64,000 nucleotides of DNA from Symsagittifera roscoffensis. Lineage: Eukaryota > Xenacoelomorpha > Acoela > Convolutidae. The DNA is taken from contig NC_087063.1 in NCBI RefSeq assembly GCF_963678635.1, forward strand, positions 43,786,759 to 43,850,758, in the 5' to 3' direction. Shown piece by piece: positions 21,470-32,366 of the stretch. A program made the position numbers and the translations under genes. The notes beneath the pieces were generated by a model that saw nothing but the letters and a program-made list of their open reading frames with translations, ran no database searches and had not been told where the DNA came from. How positions within the stretch are numbered: the first letter of the stretch is position 1; every line of letters starts with the position of its first letter.

Positions 21470-21770
21470 ACTTCATTCTGATTGGTTATTACCACAACTA
21501 CTACCTGTGAAGGAATGCTCGATATCTACAAACTCGATAAGGAATGCTCGATATCAAAATTGTTGAAAAATTCATGAGAAGTGGAGCTCATTTCTGATTG
21601 GTTGACATTAAATTTGTTGAAAAAATGTTGACTATTGAAACTCAATTCTGATTGGTTGCTATTAAATTTGTTGAAAATTCCATGACTCTTGAGGCTCGAT
21701 TCTGATTGGTTGATATCAAAAAAGATAAAAATTTCCTAAAAAAAATTCTCGTTTCTGATTGGTTGATATT
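21470..21770. promoter_or_regulatory. Phased ATTGG (CCAAT) array, module copy A
   Basis: The 12-mer TTCTGATTGGTT, the reverse of AACCAATCAGAA, recurs with ATTGG at 21481, 21597, 21651, 21705 and 21758. The last four are 54, 54 and 53 bp apart. The unit CCAATCAG is the optimal NF-Y site. The array ends ~230 bp upstream of the zinc-finger ATG at 21996. The near-constant spacing (about five helical turns) suggests selection or recent unit duplication; inter-box sequence is partly similar (TTAAATTTGTTGAAAA). Confidence 0.7.
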
Positions 21771-21995
21771 AGAATTTTTGAAAGCTCCATGGTTAGATTG
21801 GATGATTATGATTTCCGCTAGGCTACATAGCGTATCCATTCTGATTTTTTCTCACGTTAAAAACAATTGGTTAATAAGTTTGCTGTTTTTATTCACTTTC
21901 CTTCATGTTTTGAGCTATTCAACTCTTCTCATTAGAAAAATTTGGGACACTCTATATCTCCCATTTATTCTCAAGTTCGTTGTTTACTTTTTGAG

Positions 21996-22439
21996 ATGCC
22001 GTCACTGAATAGAAATGAAAGAGTTGCATGTCTTGAATGTTGCAGAGAATTGTAATTTTTTTGTTCGAACTGTAACTTTTATACTTATAGCTACGTGGAA
22101 CTCACTAATCATTTCAAGAAGAAGCATTGTCAATTTAATGTCAAATTATATGCTCGGCAGTCTCTATACACATTCCAAGAGAAGGTAAAATTAATATTTT
22201 TTAAATAAAAAAATTGGGACAAATTACTATGAACAATAATTTTTACTGAGTTTGAAATACAGTTGTGATTTATTTGAAAAATTAGAGTAAGAATTAAGCA
22301 GTTTTTTCATCACAACTTTTTATCTGTCATTTTTTTTTATTCAAAGGCTTTGATTGATGATACAGAAAGCAAAAATCGAGTTCAAATTGTCGTGGAATTT
22401 TCCGTGGAAATTGATCCGAAAATCTTTAATCAACAGTAA
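21996..22439 (+). pseudogene. MPSLNRN zinc-finger gene with intron, module copy A
   Basis: ATG at 21996 gives MPSLNRNERVACLECCREL then TAA (22053). The frame recovers ~10 bp later as SNCNFYTYSYVELTNHFKKK, with H and C following, i.e. C...H-x4-H of a C2H2-like finger, and continues to YTFQEK. A GT-AG intron follows (22185-22346, 162 bp, acceptor TTTTTTTTATTCAAAG). Exon 2 is open for 30 codons in phase 0 (ALIDDTESKNRVQIVVEFSV...) to TAA 22437-22439. The N-terminus matches the MPALNRN protein next to the polymerase. It lies downstream of the CCAAT array. It appears broken by a small internal deletion. Confidence 0.68.
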
Positions 22440-24089
22440 AAACTCCATTGGTTGCAAGCTTGCAGTGACTGTGTTGCAATAAATTTGTAGTAAAAGTGCA
22501 TAACAAACGCTAATGAGTGGTTAAGTATTTGTTTAAAAACTGTTAAAAAAACTGGATATTTGTAAAACGTTGAGTAATTGAAAGGTTTTGCCTAGTTGCC
22601 ATTTTAAAGGTTTCCCTGCTTAGTGATTGTAAAAGTGTTCATAGAGTAGTACGTTTTTAAGCAGATAGGGGGGTTGACTTATTAAGAATTATAGTTTTCC
22701 TCTGTTGTTTGACGATTTCAGAAAAGAAATTGATAACTGCCCTTGAAAAGATGAAAAAAATATATGTTTGTGTTAACCTTTGTAAGTTTTAAGATAATAT
22801 TATAAATCATTCTAGAACAAAAATTTACTTCATTGTAGAAAATCAGATTTGAAACAGCAAAATAAAATTCTCAGGTTGAGAAAATCATTTAAAGACTTCT
22901 AGCAAAAGATTTATGGTTTTGATTCAGCTTCGGATTATTGATAATTCGCTAAAACGATACATTTTTCCATCTATAAATCAAATTTCAAATAAAAATTTGT
23001 TCAAATTGGGTTATTTTGGTAGATAGTAGATGAAGCAGAAAATGTGCAAAAGGCTAAAACGAGATAGAAACTCTGTCTAATCTTTGAAAATTTTGGCTAA
23101 GACATGTTCCTATTAAAATTAAATGAAACTTGCAACTTCCCAAGAAGCAGAAAGAATCGTGAGTAGTCACGCAAATATCTTGGATGGCTATGTATTTTTC
23201 GTTAAATTTGTTGGAAATAGGAATAAACAATGATTTTTAATTATAATCAGAAGCTGGAAAAAGCTTGACACATAGCGGCTGCCACTGGAAAAAATGGTTT
23301 TTGTAAAAATGGTGAAGCAATTAAACAAGTTGCCTATGTCAATTATACTTTGAACGAATTCAAAGAACTGTCCCAAATTTTGGGGGACTTTATGTTTGTT
23401 GATAATTGTAAACCTCAGCAATTCTTTGTGATGTTTTGATGTTTGGTAGTTGAAATATTATTAGTTCAAAGCTTTTTTTTTCACTGAAGTTTGTTTTTAG
23501 AGCTATAAAATCTGAGGAAAAGTCAGACAAAACATACAATTTAACCAAAATTGACATAAAACACTAGCCAATCATCAAATAATTTTCTAGTATTTCTTAA
23601 AATAATTACATATAAACTGATTTAATTACTTCTTTTAGCAAAGTTTAGGAAATTGTTGTATTATTTGAGCAAAAGTACAAACCAGAATTTAATTTATGCG
23701 GTTGAAAACATTATCTTTTTTTTATTCGATTTTCTGAGTTTCATTGAATGTTTTCAATTTTTTTTGCCTTGATTTGAAGTTTTGATTAGCTTCATGAAAC
23801 TTCCTTACAACTAATTAGACTCTAAATAAAAAAACACTTCATGGTGATTGTTTTTACAAAACAAAGTAAAAATTGTACAACAATTTGAGTTTTTTCAAGT
23901 CTCTTAGCTTGTTTTAGTAAGAGATATGTTTCTATCAAAAGCGTTTCCAATGTCGGAAATGGACATTTATCAGATTTTAAGGTTGAACTACTACAAAAAC
24001 TTAAGCGTGGTGGACAGATTACGTTGACGGACATTGTATAAGTTTTAACTTGTAAAGAAGCACAGAAAAATTAATAATTTTGTTAAAAA

Positions 24090-24391
24090 GATGGAGAGGA
24101 GATAACAAAAAATAAGAGTACTGCCAGATTTATCAACAAGGTTTTTATTTAGAAGAGTTGATCAGATTCAGTTGTTTATCAGTAAAAAAACAAAACAATA
24201 GAAGAGCCTATGAAACAAAAATTGAAGATAAAGAACATCGTTTCGATTACTGTTTTGAATTTGATACAAATACAAAATCTAGATTGGTCAGATTGTCTTT
24301 TAATCAATTGTTTAAATTAAAAAGACATCCAGTTGCTTATACTACAATATACCAAAAAGAAAACAATAAAAATGTATATCTTGTTAATTGA
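24090..24391 (+). pseudogene. Module ORF, copy B
   Basis: Best-preserved C-terminus of the unknown module protein. It is open from the serine/lysine stretch LSVKKQNNRRAYETKIEDKE through HRFDYCFEFDTNTKSRLVRL to KNVYLVN and TGA at 24389-24391. Upstream a TAA interrupts the WRGDNKK stretch. The composition is charged with aromatic residues and has no membrane segment. Function not recognised. Confidence 0.5.
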
Positions 24392-24473
24392 TTTTTCACT
24401 GGTTAGAAATCAAAAAAATCAATATTACTTTGAGCGAAATTTCAAAATTTGAATTGTTTATTGAAACAATAAT

Positions 24474-24563
24474 ATGAACCAGACAAGAATTCTCATTTAT
24501 CTCACTTTGGTGTTAATTTTATATTTTAGTTGTGTTAGAAAAATTCAAAAACAAAACGATTGA
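24474..24563 (+). CDS. 29-residue membrane peptide, module copy B
   Basis: Same short ORF as at 21319-21408, with ATG and the hydrophobic core intact. It lies between the decayed module ORF and the CCAAT array. Confidence 0.3.
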   Translation: MNQTRILIYLTLVLILYFSCVRKIQKQND

Positions 24564-24624
24564 TTGGGAAGTTTCATATACATAAATTGGTTCTGATCTA
24601 CAAAGTATTTTAAAATCTGTTAAT

Positions 24625-24910
24625 ACTTCATTCTGATTGGTTATTACCACAACTACTACCTGTGAAGGAATGCTCGATATCTACAAACGATATCAAAATT
24701 GTTGAAAAATTCATGAGAAGTGGAGCTCATTTCTGATTGGTTGACATTAAAATTGTTGAAAAAATGTTGACTATTGAAACTCAATTCTGATTGGTTGCTA
24801 TTAAATTTGTTGAAAATTCCATGACTCTTGAGGCTCGATTCTGATTGGTTGATATCAAAAAAGATAAAAATTTCCTAAAAAAAATTCTCGTTTCTGATTG
24901 GTTGATATTA
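24625..24910. promoter_or_regulatory. Phased ATTGG (CCAAT) array, module copy B
   Basis: ATTGG at 24636, 24736, 24790, 24844 and 24897 (100, 54, 54, 53 bp). The last three spacings are identical to copy A. The first gap is 16 bp shorter because of a small deletion (CTCGATATC repeat). Confidence 0.7.
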
Positions 24911-25134
24911 GATTTTTTGAAAGCTCCATGGTTAGATTGGATGATTATGATTTCCGCTAGGCTACATAGCGTATCCATTCTGATTTTTTCTCACGTTAAA
25001 AACAATTGGTTAATAAGTTTGCTGTTTTTATTCACTTTCCTTCATGTTTTGAGCTATTCAACTCTTCTTATTAGAAAAATTTGGGACACTCTATATCTCC
25101 CATTTATTCTCAAGTGCGTTGTTTACTTTTTGAG

Positions 25135-25578
25135 ATGCCGTCACTGAATAGAAATGAAAGAGTTGCATGTCTTGAATGTTGCAGAGAATTGTAATTTTTT
25201 TGTTCGAACTGTAACTTTTATACTTATAGCTGCGTGGAACTCACTAATCATTTCAAGAAGAAGCATTGTCAATTTAATGTCAAATTATATGCTCGGCAGT
25301 CTCTATACACATTCCAAGATAAGGTAAAATTAATGTTTTTTAAATAAAAAAATTGGGACAAATTACTATGAACATTAATTTTTACTGAGTTTGAAATACA
25401 GTTGTGATTTATTTGAAAAATTAGAGTAAGAATTAAGCAGTTTTTTTATCACAACTTTTTATCTGTCATTTTTTTTTATTCAAAGGCTTTGATTGATGAT
25501 ACAGAAAGCAAAAATCGAGTTCAAATTGTCGTGGAATTTTCCGTGGAAATTGATCCGAAAATCTTTAATCAACAGTAA
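25135..25578 (+). pseudogene. MPSLNRN zinc-finger gene with intron, module copy B
   Basis: Same structure as copy A: ATG 25135, early stop after CCREL, finger remnant, intron 25324-25485 (162 bp, GT-AG) and exon 2 to TAA 25576-25578. The last exon-1 codons read CAA GAT AAG. The splice sites and exon-2 frame are intact. Confidence 0.65.
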
Positions 25579-26214
25579 AAACTCCATTGGTTGCAAGCTT
25601 GCAGTGACTGTGTTGCAATAAATTTGTAGTAAAAGTGCATAACAAACGCTAATGAGTGGTTAAGTATTTGTTTAAAAACTGTTAAAAAAACTGGATATTT
25701 GTAAAACGTTGAGTAATTGAAAGGTTTTGCCTAGTTGCCATTTTAAAGGTTTCCCTGTTTAGTGATTGTAAAAGTGTTCATAGAGTAGTACGTTTTTAAG
25801 CAGATAGGGGGGTTGACTTATTAAGAATTATAGTTTTCCTCTGTTGTTTGACGATTTCAGAAAAGAAATTGATAACTGCCCTTGAAAAGATGAAAAAAAT
25901 ATATGTTTGTGTTAACCTTTGTAAGTTTTAAGATAATATTATAAATCATTCTAGAACAAAAATTTACTTCATTGTAGAAAATCAGATTTGAAACAGCAAA
26001 ATAAAATTCTCAGGTTGAGAAAATCATTTAAAGACTTCTACCAAAGGATTTATGGTATTGATTCAGCTTCGGATTATAGATAATTCGCTGAAACGATACA
26101 TTTTTCCATCTATAAATCAAATTTCAAATAAAAATTTGTTCAAATTGGGTTATTTTGGTAGATAGTAGATGAAGCAGAAAATGTGCAAAAGGCTAAAACG
26201 AGATAGAAACTCAA

Positions 26215-26890
26215 TTTAATTTATTAAAAGTTTTGAGATAATTTTACTAAAATTTAGCTTATAAAGTATATCTTGAGAAAAAATCCGACATGAAAAGTGT
26301 GAAAGATTTGTATTTATGTGTAATTCATTAGAAAATTTGTTATCACTTGATATGTTAGATAACTTTATGTAAAAAATCAGATGTTTTGAGGATAATTTTT
26401 GTAAAATAAACTCAATTCGACATTTTTGAAAGAAGATACTTGAAGCATAAACCAAAAACTTGCTTCAAGATCTACATTTCATTAATTTTTCTGTAGAGTT
26501 CTTTTAATAAAAAAAATCGGAAAATTAAAAAATTGTTCCAGTTTGCACTTTGATTTCTTTTGCTAAATCAATTTTTTGAGACGCGCTCTTTCAGAAGTTT
26601 TTAGATATTGTAGATGTTTAGGAACTAGGTTCCCTTGCGTATTTCCGGAGGTTTTCAGATTATAACTAAAAGAGCTGCACTTAATTCGTTCTTAAATCCT
26701 AAAAAAAACTTCTTTATATTCTCATTTTTTATATATATAGTTTTGAGTGCTTTAACTAGCCCCGATTTTTTCTCACTTGGACATTTTGGAGAAAACTTTC
26801 GTCATAAATTAAGAATAAAAAACAATTTATTAACATAACTATTTTGCAAGAAAAGTGATAGTTATTGATCCCGAAAGTTGGAACTAAATC
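26215..26890. other. AT-rich gap between module B and polymerase fragment
   Basis: I see no gene or repeat signature that I can name. Open stretches here (26216-26455, 26635-26838) are Ile/Phe/Lys-rich with no motif and no second copy to support them. Confidence 0.45.
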
Positions 26891-27867
26891 CTTGTTGTTG
26901 TATCACAGCAAAAAGTCTTTGAACACTGCCATTCTGTTTTTCTGCCAAGTGTCTTGCAAGTAATTGTAATTATCCATACCAAATGGAGGTATAGTCTTGA
27001 TTTGAAGCTTTTTCAGTGCTTGTTGTTCGTCAAGCCCACTTTTTCTCAATTTCTCATTATCGATGAAGTCTTTGTCCAGAGGATTGTTGTTTCTAAGTTT
27101 ACTAAAAAAAGGCTTCATAAGGTGGCAATTCGGGAAAATTAAGTTTGTCTGGGTTATCAAACAACTCCTAGGGAAAGAATCTTTCGTCTTGCTAGCGTTA
27201 TAGGCTTTGAGAAAGGAGTCCAGAGTATTAGCTCCACCCAGAAACTTCATTATGTCGAGAAATTGTACATCTCCAAATTTGAAAGATATAAAGTCATTTG
27301 CTTTTTTGATGACGGATGTTTCTTGTTCTTTATCGCGAATCAAATAGGGTATTAGGTAGGACTTGATCGAATTCAAATCATGTCTACCACTTTTAAATCG
27401 AAAAACAGGTAAGTATTTACATATCTCTTCAAATGCTGTTTTAGATCGATGAGCTAATTTTTCTGAACTCGTAAGAATTGTGTTGACATATCTGCTTCTT
27501 CCGAATCTCCAATGCATTCGTCTTCGTACTCATGTTTGTTGTTTGAACAGTTTTTACTTCGCTCGTTTAGCTGATCAAAGATCTTTTTCATTCTTTCATT
27601 GACAGCTACTTCAATATCTTGAAGTTTTGTTCTCATCTCCAGCTCATTTTTCTCAGCCAATAGCTCAAGTTTGCTTACAAAATCAATAATCAAGTTCTGT
27701 GGATCCTTGGTGTACAAAAAGATGGGTTCATCAATCAGATTTGATGATATAGAGACTAAAATTGGAACATTTTTTCCAATCCAAGTTGTAGTTTGTGTTT
27801 CTTTTAGTTCCTCTGTACGAACACAAATCGACTCAAAATCGAAAATCCCTAGGTTCCTAAAAAAATT
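26891..27867 (-). pseudogene. Extra polymerase exonuclease fragment fused to block copy 2
   Basis: A partial third polymerase copy, open 27517-26903 and 27867-27454. It carries the intact ExoI motif LGIFDFESIC (the other two copies have HFES) and KFGDVQFLDIMKFLGGANTL, an ExoII-like segment with aspartate. It then runs to DNYNYLQDTWQKNRMAVFKD. Its 5' edge at ~27867 is joined in frame to the polymerase C-terminus of block copy 2 (SKTYCCYDNRTD then NFFRNLGIFDFES), so two polymerase genes were fused head-to-tail with loss of everything between. It is truncated at ~26890. Confidence 0.85.
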
Positions 27868-30800
27868 GTCTGTTCTGTTGTCATAGCAGCAATAAGTTTT
27901 GCTACATAAACATAGCATTTATGTGCACCTAAATTCCTCTTTGATAAGTCCCGCCTCCCGCTTACCATGCTTTTTATGGATACTGCAACACGTTCGAGGG
28001 AAGAAATTAGGTTTTGCATCTGCCTTGAAAGTGTCTGCAGTCATTTTACCTCATTGTTTCCCAAATGTCTCTTTTTTCTGGTTGGATACAATCGTTTAAA
28101 TTTTCATCCGCAAGAGCTAAGTAAAATGAGTCTGTGTCCATCTCAAAATCTTCAAATTTAGTTACATCAAAGAAGTTTTCAAAGAAGTTATAGTAGAGTT
28201 CCAACCTTCTCAGCTTTGCATACTGAAGTATAAAAAAACCAACAATGATGGGTTCTCGGTGCTCATTGGTTGATTTCAACAACTCCACCTCGTACAAGTC
28301 TTTTTCATTTGTACTTAATCTTTAAAACAATGGCTGATTGATCGCTTTCTGAGTTTTTTTCATCGTTCAGATACTTCGTAATTGTATGCCTGGATCTATC
28401 CATGATCTGAAATCCATACGAGGAATTACCTAAAAATTTCATTGTTGCTGCTACAACTCCTGATAGAGGGTTTTCATCTCCTTCTTTTCTCGCATCAACC
28501 ACTGATTGAACAAAATTATTGAAACATTTCCGTGGAGTACACTGAACAGAACGGTAATTTTTGGAGCAGTGCAAGCCAAGTTCCAAATAAAAATTTAACA
28601 GAGGAGTTATAACTGTTCCATTTTCTAGCTTGAAACTAGATATCAGCATTTTCATGTAGTCTCCAATATTATGTCCTCCATCTTCAGTGTTTTTGGAAAT
28701 TGGAGGAAAAATGGCAAATTTTGATTTTAGTTCATCTGGAACAACTAAGTCGCACTGAACGTAGCCAAAAAGTAATACATCTTTTCTTTTTGCTAGAAGG
28801 GAGTCTGCAAAAAGAGGTTTTTTCTAGAAAAAGTGGGCTCTGACGTGATTTTTGATCTTGTCATTGGTTTTGAAACTTTCCCACCAGTCACACTCCCACA
28901 GTTGTTCAATTTTGTATCCTTTCTCTTTAATGTATTCTCGTCGCATATCATCCATCTCTCTCTTCTTGTTTCCTCGCTTAAAATCCTGTTCTGTTAAAGA
29001 CTGACGAGCTTGTTGACAGGAACACAAGTGGTAGTAGCATCCCATTGCTACGAACACTGTCTTAGAGTGATTACAATAACCGTCCACATTAAAACAGTCA
29101 ATTTTCTTCTGTTTTCCAGATGTGAAAAATTTCTCAAATTTGCATTCTGGTCTTTGTTCCTGGTAGAAAGACATGACCATCTTCTCAAAGTTGTGAGATC
29201 GATTTTGTCTTGATTTACAAACATTTGATAAATTTGTGATGAAACTTTCATCAACTAAAGCTTTTCGAGTGACACAAATCTTCATCACTTTCGCAAAATG
29301 GAAAAAATTTGTAGTTTGTAGATTTTTGTAGACATATGTTTGAGAAAGGAGTCCAGAGTAGTAGCTCCACCCAGAAACTTCATTATGTCGAGAAATTGTA
29401 CATCTCCAAACTTGAAAGATATGAAGTCATTTGCTTTTTTGATGAGGGAAGTTTCTTGTTCTTTATCGCGAATCAAATAGGGGATTAGGTAGGACTTGAT
29501 CAAATTCAAATCATGTCTACCACTATTAAATCGAAAAAAAAACGAATAAGTATTTACATACTTCTCCAGATGCTGTTTCAGATCGATGAGCTGATTTTTC
29601 TGAATTAGTGAGAATTGTGTTGGCATATCTGCTTCATCCGAATCTTCAATGCATTCGTCTTTGTACTCAAATTTGTTGCTTGAATAGTTTTTACTTCGCT
29701 CGTTTAGCTGATCAAAGATCTTTTTCATTCTTTCATTGACAGCTACATCAATATCTTGAAGTCTTGTTCTCATCTCCAGCTTACTTTTCTCAGCCAACAG
29801 CTCGAGTTTGCTTACAAAATCAATAATCAAGTTCTGTGGATCCTTGTTGTACAATAAGATGGGTTCATCAATCAGATTTGATGATATAGAGACTAAAATT
29901 GGAACATGTTTTCCAATCCAGGTTGTAGTTTGTGTTTCTTTTAGTTCCTCTGTACGAACACAAATCGACTCAAAATGGAAAATCGCTAGGTTCTTAAAAA
30001 GGTTGTTATCCTCAGAAACTGGAAGATTCAGTCCTTCTAGCTTTTCAAACAAGGTTTCTCGAAACTCATACACGTTCTTTGGGTAAATATGTTTCACTCG
30101 ATCCTTTCATCTCAGAAGATCTTTGTTGAGAAACTCAGATCTTTTGAAGAAAGTTTCAGAACTGGGACACCGGAAGCACTTGACGAAAGCATCAATATCA
30201 TTTGTATGTATGCTATGATTGTTGAATCTCAGTAGTTTAATTGTTTTATCAAATGTTCCAATCCTTCGTCGAGCTAATTCTTCTACATATTCCCCTTCTT
30301 GGATATCGAAATCGAATATAAAGGTATTTCTTTGAACAATTTTGTCGACATTAGGTAAGTCTTCTACTGAAACTCCACGAAAAACTTTTAGGATCATAAC
30401 CAGATTTTGTTAGGAATTTTGTAAAGTATCTAGACGTGTGAGAGTCGAGATCATTGAAATCATTGTGTCCATTCATGTACATGGCTAATGCGCGGAAAAG
30501 ACACAGATGATCTTTGTATGATTCCTTGGCTTTGTTAGATAAAAGACAGTTAACAGAATCATTTTTCAGTAGAGGTTCGGGTAAGACAGAACTCGGGCCT
30601 CCCATTGGGATGTTTTTGAGCAAAGCAGCAAAAACTGTAACGTTGGTAATCAACTTGAATCTCCATTTTGGGTTCTGACGTTCTTGAGTACATTGCTCAA
30701 CAATATTAATTTTTTTCACTTTTCCTTGGATTGTTATCAAATCCGCTTTCGTACACAGCAAATGGGAATTTGCAAATAAAGTATTTCATGGGCGTAGAAA

Positions 30801-30990
30801 TATTGATATTCACCAGTCTCAATATTTCGAAGAACAAACCCCAGAGCAATGTTGATTTTAGCTGCAGAATCGGGCTTGTTGATGACTTCTTCAAGTTTCT
30901 CGCTGATTATTTTAGTGTCTAACTTGGACATTTGGAAGTCCCATTTTTTATCTCCGTATCCACCAGGAAGTGTTGGCAAGCACTCAACTT
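27868..30990 (-). pseudogene. Family B DNA polymerase, block copy 2
   Basis: Second copy of the polymerase at 12785-16365. N-terminus 30979-30737; the D-x-x-C-L-F-R-A box lies in the frame 30761-30351; the exonuclease start 30097-29285 has HFES. An internal deletion at 29350 joins LDSFLK to a region ~250 residues downstream, and motif A is missing (VCKS joined to RQNRSHNF near 29215). Motif B LGNSSYG (28305-28655) and motif C MDTDSFYLAL (28046-28297) are present. The C-terminal end is replaced by the fused exonuclease fragment. Its deletions differ from those of copy 1, so each was independently inactivated. Confidence 0.88.
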
Positions 30991-31068
30991 CTCTCTGAGT
31001 TTCTCTCCATCTTCCCCTTCCTCCTCCACAATCTTGTTCAAGTCTGCCACCGTATTACTTGTTTTCCG

Positions 31069-31356
31069 TTATTTCGCTCCATGCTCTTTTCTCCGATGTT
31101 GTTGGAGTAAACAGTAACTCGGAAATTCCTTCTCGGAACATGAGCAAACCGTTGATTGCTTGGAAGATGATGGAGCATGCTTCTTGGCCAGGTGATAACT
31201 CATTTCTTTTTGGTTGTTAGTGAAATACTTACAATCAGGACAAGAAACAATCCCTGCTTGACAACTTTTGCGGTGTCGAGCCGCATCGGACCTTCTGTAT
31301 TCTTTGTCACAGTCCTTACATTTCACTTTCTCATCATTCCTATTGAGTGCTGGCAT
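31069..31356 (-). CDS. MPALNRN zinc-finger protein, block copy 2
   Basis: 95-codon ORF, near-identical to 16455-16742. In this copy the third unit keeps a C-S-C-S pair (VCSCSEKEFPSYC) that the first copy lost. ATG at 31356; the splice-acceptor-like CAG before the ATG has become CAA here. Three cysteine/histidine units (C-K-D-C...H-R-K-S-C; C-P-D-C...H-L-A-K-K-H; C-x-C...H-x4-H) suggest nucleic-acid binding. It lies directly upstream of the polymerase on the same strand, so it may be its N-terminal part or partner. Confidence 0.75.
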   Translation of the reverse strand: MPALNRNDEKVKCKDCDKEYRRSDAARHRKSCQAGIVSCPDCKYFTNNQKEMSYHLAKKHAPSSSKQSTVCSCSEKEFPSYCLLQQHRRKEHGAK

Positions 31357-31425
31357 TTGAAAAGAAGTTGGAGATTTAGCATGTACCAAAGTTACATAAA
31401 AGTACGTGGTACCTACAAAATTAGG

Positions 31426-31790
31426 AGATTTGCGTATCAAAGCTTCAAACTTACGACTGAAATACACCTCACAAGGACAAAAATTTGTTTATTCTCGAGA
31501 ATTTGACATTAATCAAAAAGTCGTATGATTATATATCAAAATCTCTTTTTATCCCCTACCCGATACCCAAAGTTGTAAAAACTCCCCAGCAAGGGTCTTA
31601 TTCCTTCAGCGCTTTAAGGGTTTTCAAAGTTCAAAATCCTGCTTGATTAGGTTTGGAATCAGATTTCCAGAGGTTTGCTTTGAAAAGTTCATCAACTTTG
31701 ATTTATCCTCCCAAATCTACATCAAAATAAAAGAACTTGACTATCGACTCAAAAATCAGCAATTTTTTTATCAATTGTAAACAAAAAATT
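31426..31790 (+). pseudogene. Truncated copy of the unrecognised accessory ORF
   Basis: Matches 17307-17666 (RIKASNLRLKYTSQGQ onward) but lacks the first third and the whole divergent promoter. Sequence jumps from AAATTAGGAGATTT, beside the zinc-finger gene, straight to GCGTATCAAAGC, a ~496-bp deletion relative to block copy 1. Frameshifted. Confidence 0.6.
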
Positions 31791-31977
31791 TAATTAACTT
31801 GATGAGAAGACTTGCAGAAATGCTACTTTTATTAATTTTCTTCTTTTGTTACTTTGATCGGCAATATTTCTTAATTTTACAGCAAACAACTTTTGTTCAT
31901 TTGTTTTTGCGATTGCTTTTGTGTATATTTTTTCATTATTTGAAAGATTTAAGTCCTTAAAAGGTAAAATTTTTATC

Positions 31978-32155
31978 TGATTGGGTACGACAACTAGAAC
32001 AAAAATGAACAATTTTGTGATTGGAAACGACAATGTGTAAAATGGAGCTTTGTTTCCGATTGGACACGACTTTTCTATAAGAAATCCATAAAAGGAAACT
32101 GAAATCTGATTGTACACGAGTACAATCCAAATCAGGAAAATCCATTTTAATTGGT
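31978..32155. promoter_or_regulatory. ATTGG (CCAAT) array, block copy 2
   Basis: Copy of 17853-18027. The first three GATTGG-N-NACGAC boxes are intact; the fourth (GATTGTACACGAG) and fifth (TAATTGGTTG) carry changes. It lies upstream of the intact ORF at 32367. Confidence 0.55.
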
Positions 32156-32366
32156 TGAATTCACGCATTCGAATTGAAGGTACCCCTCTCTCTTAATCTA
32201 AAAATCATTTTATTTTCAACTTAACTACCGTCAACTACCTCCTCTCTCAGCTTTAAATATTTTAAATTCAATTTAACCACCATCAACTACTTCTCTCGCA
32301 ATGTTAAATGTTAATTTACTCTGAATCTTTTACTTAATCAACTTCCCTTGCAACTTATTGCTCAAA

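Larger units (their letters stand above)
19917..23074. repeat. 3.15-kb module, copy A
   Basis: First of three copies (A here, B 23075-26214, C 34054-36716). It begins TGTCTAATCTTTGAAAATTT and ends ACGAGATAGAAACTC. A and B are direct tandem copies, ~98% alike by eye. The module carries a decayed two-ORF region (20690-21235), a 29-codon membrane ORF, a five-box CCAAT array and a two-exon zinc-finger gene. Its last 600 bp hold no gene that I can recognise. Confidence 0.92.
23075..26214. repeat. 3.15-kb module, copy B (tandem)
   Basis: Head-to-tail duplicate of 19917-23074 at a distance of 3,158 bp, with few substitutions and small indels. The junction reads GAGATAGAAACTC-TGTCTAATC. Copy B is followed by unrelated AT-rich DNA at 26215. 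Confidence 0.92.

Noticed and set aside
21706-22008. 100-codon hydrophobic ORF present in all three modules (also 24845 and 35831)
   Set aside because: It begins inside the CCAAT array without an ATG, and its preservation only mirrors the high identity of the modules. It ends over the zinc-finger start, so it is probably leader sequence.
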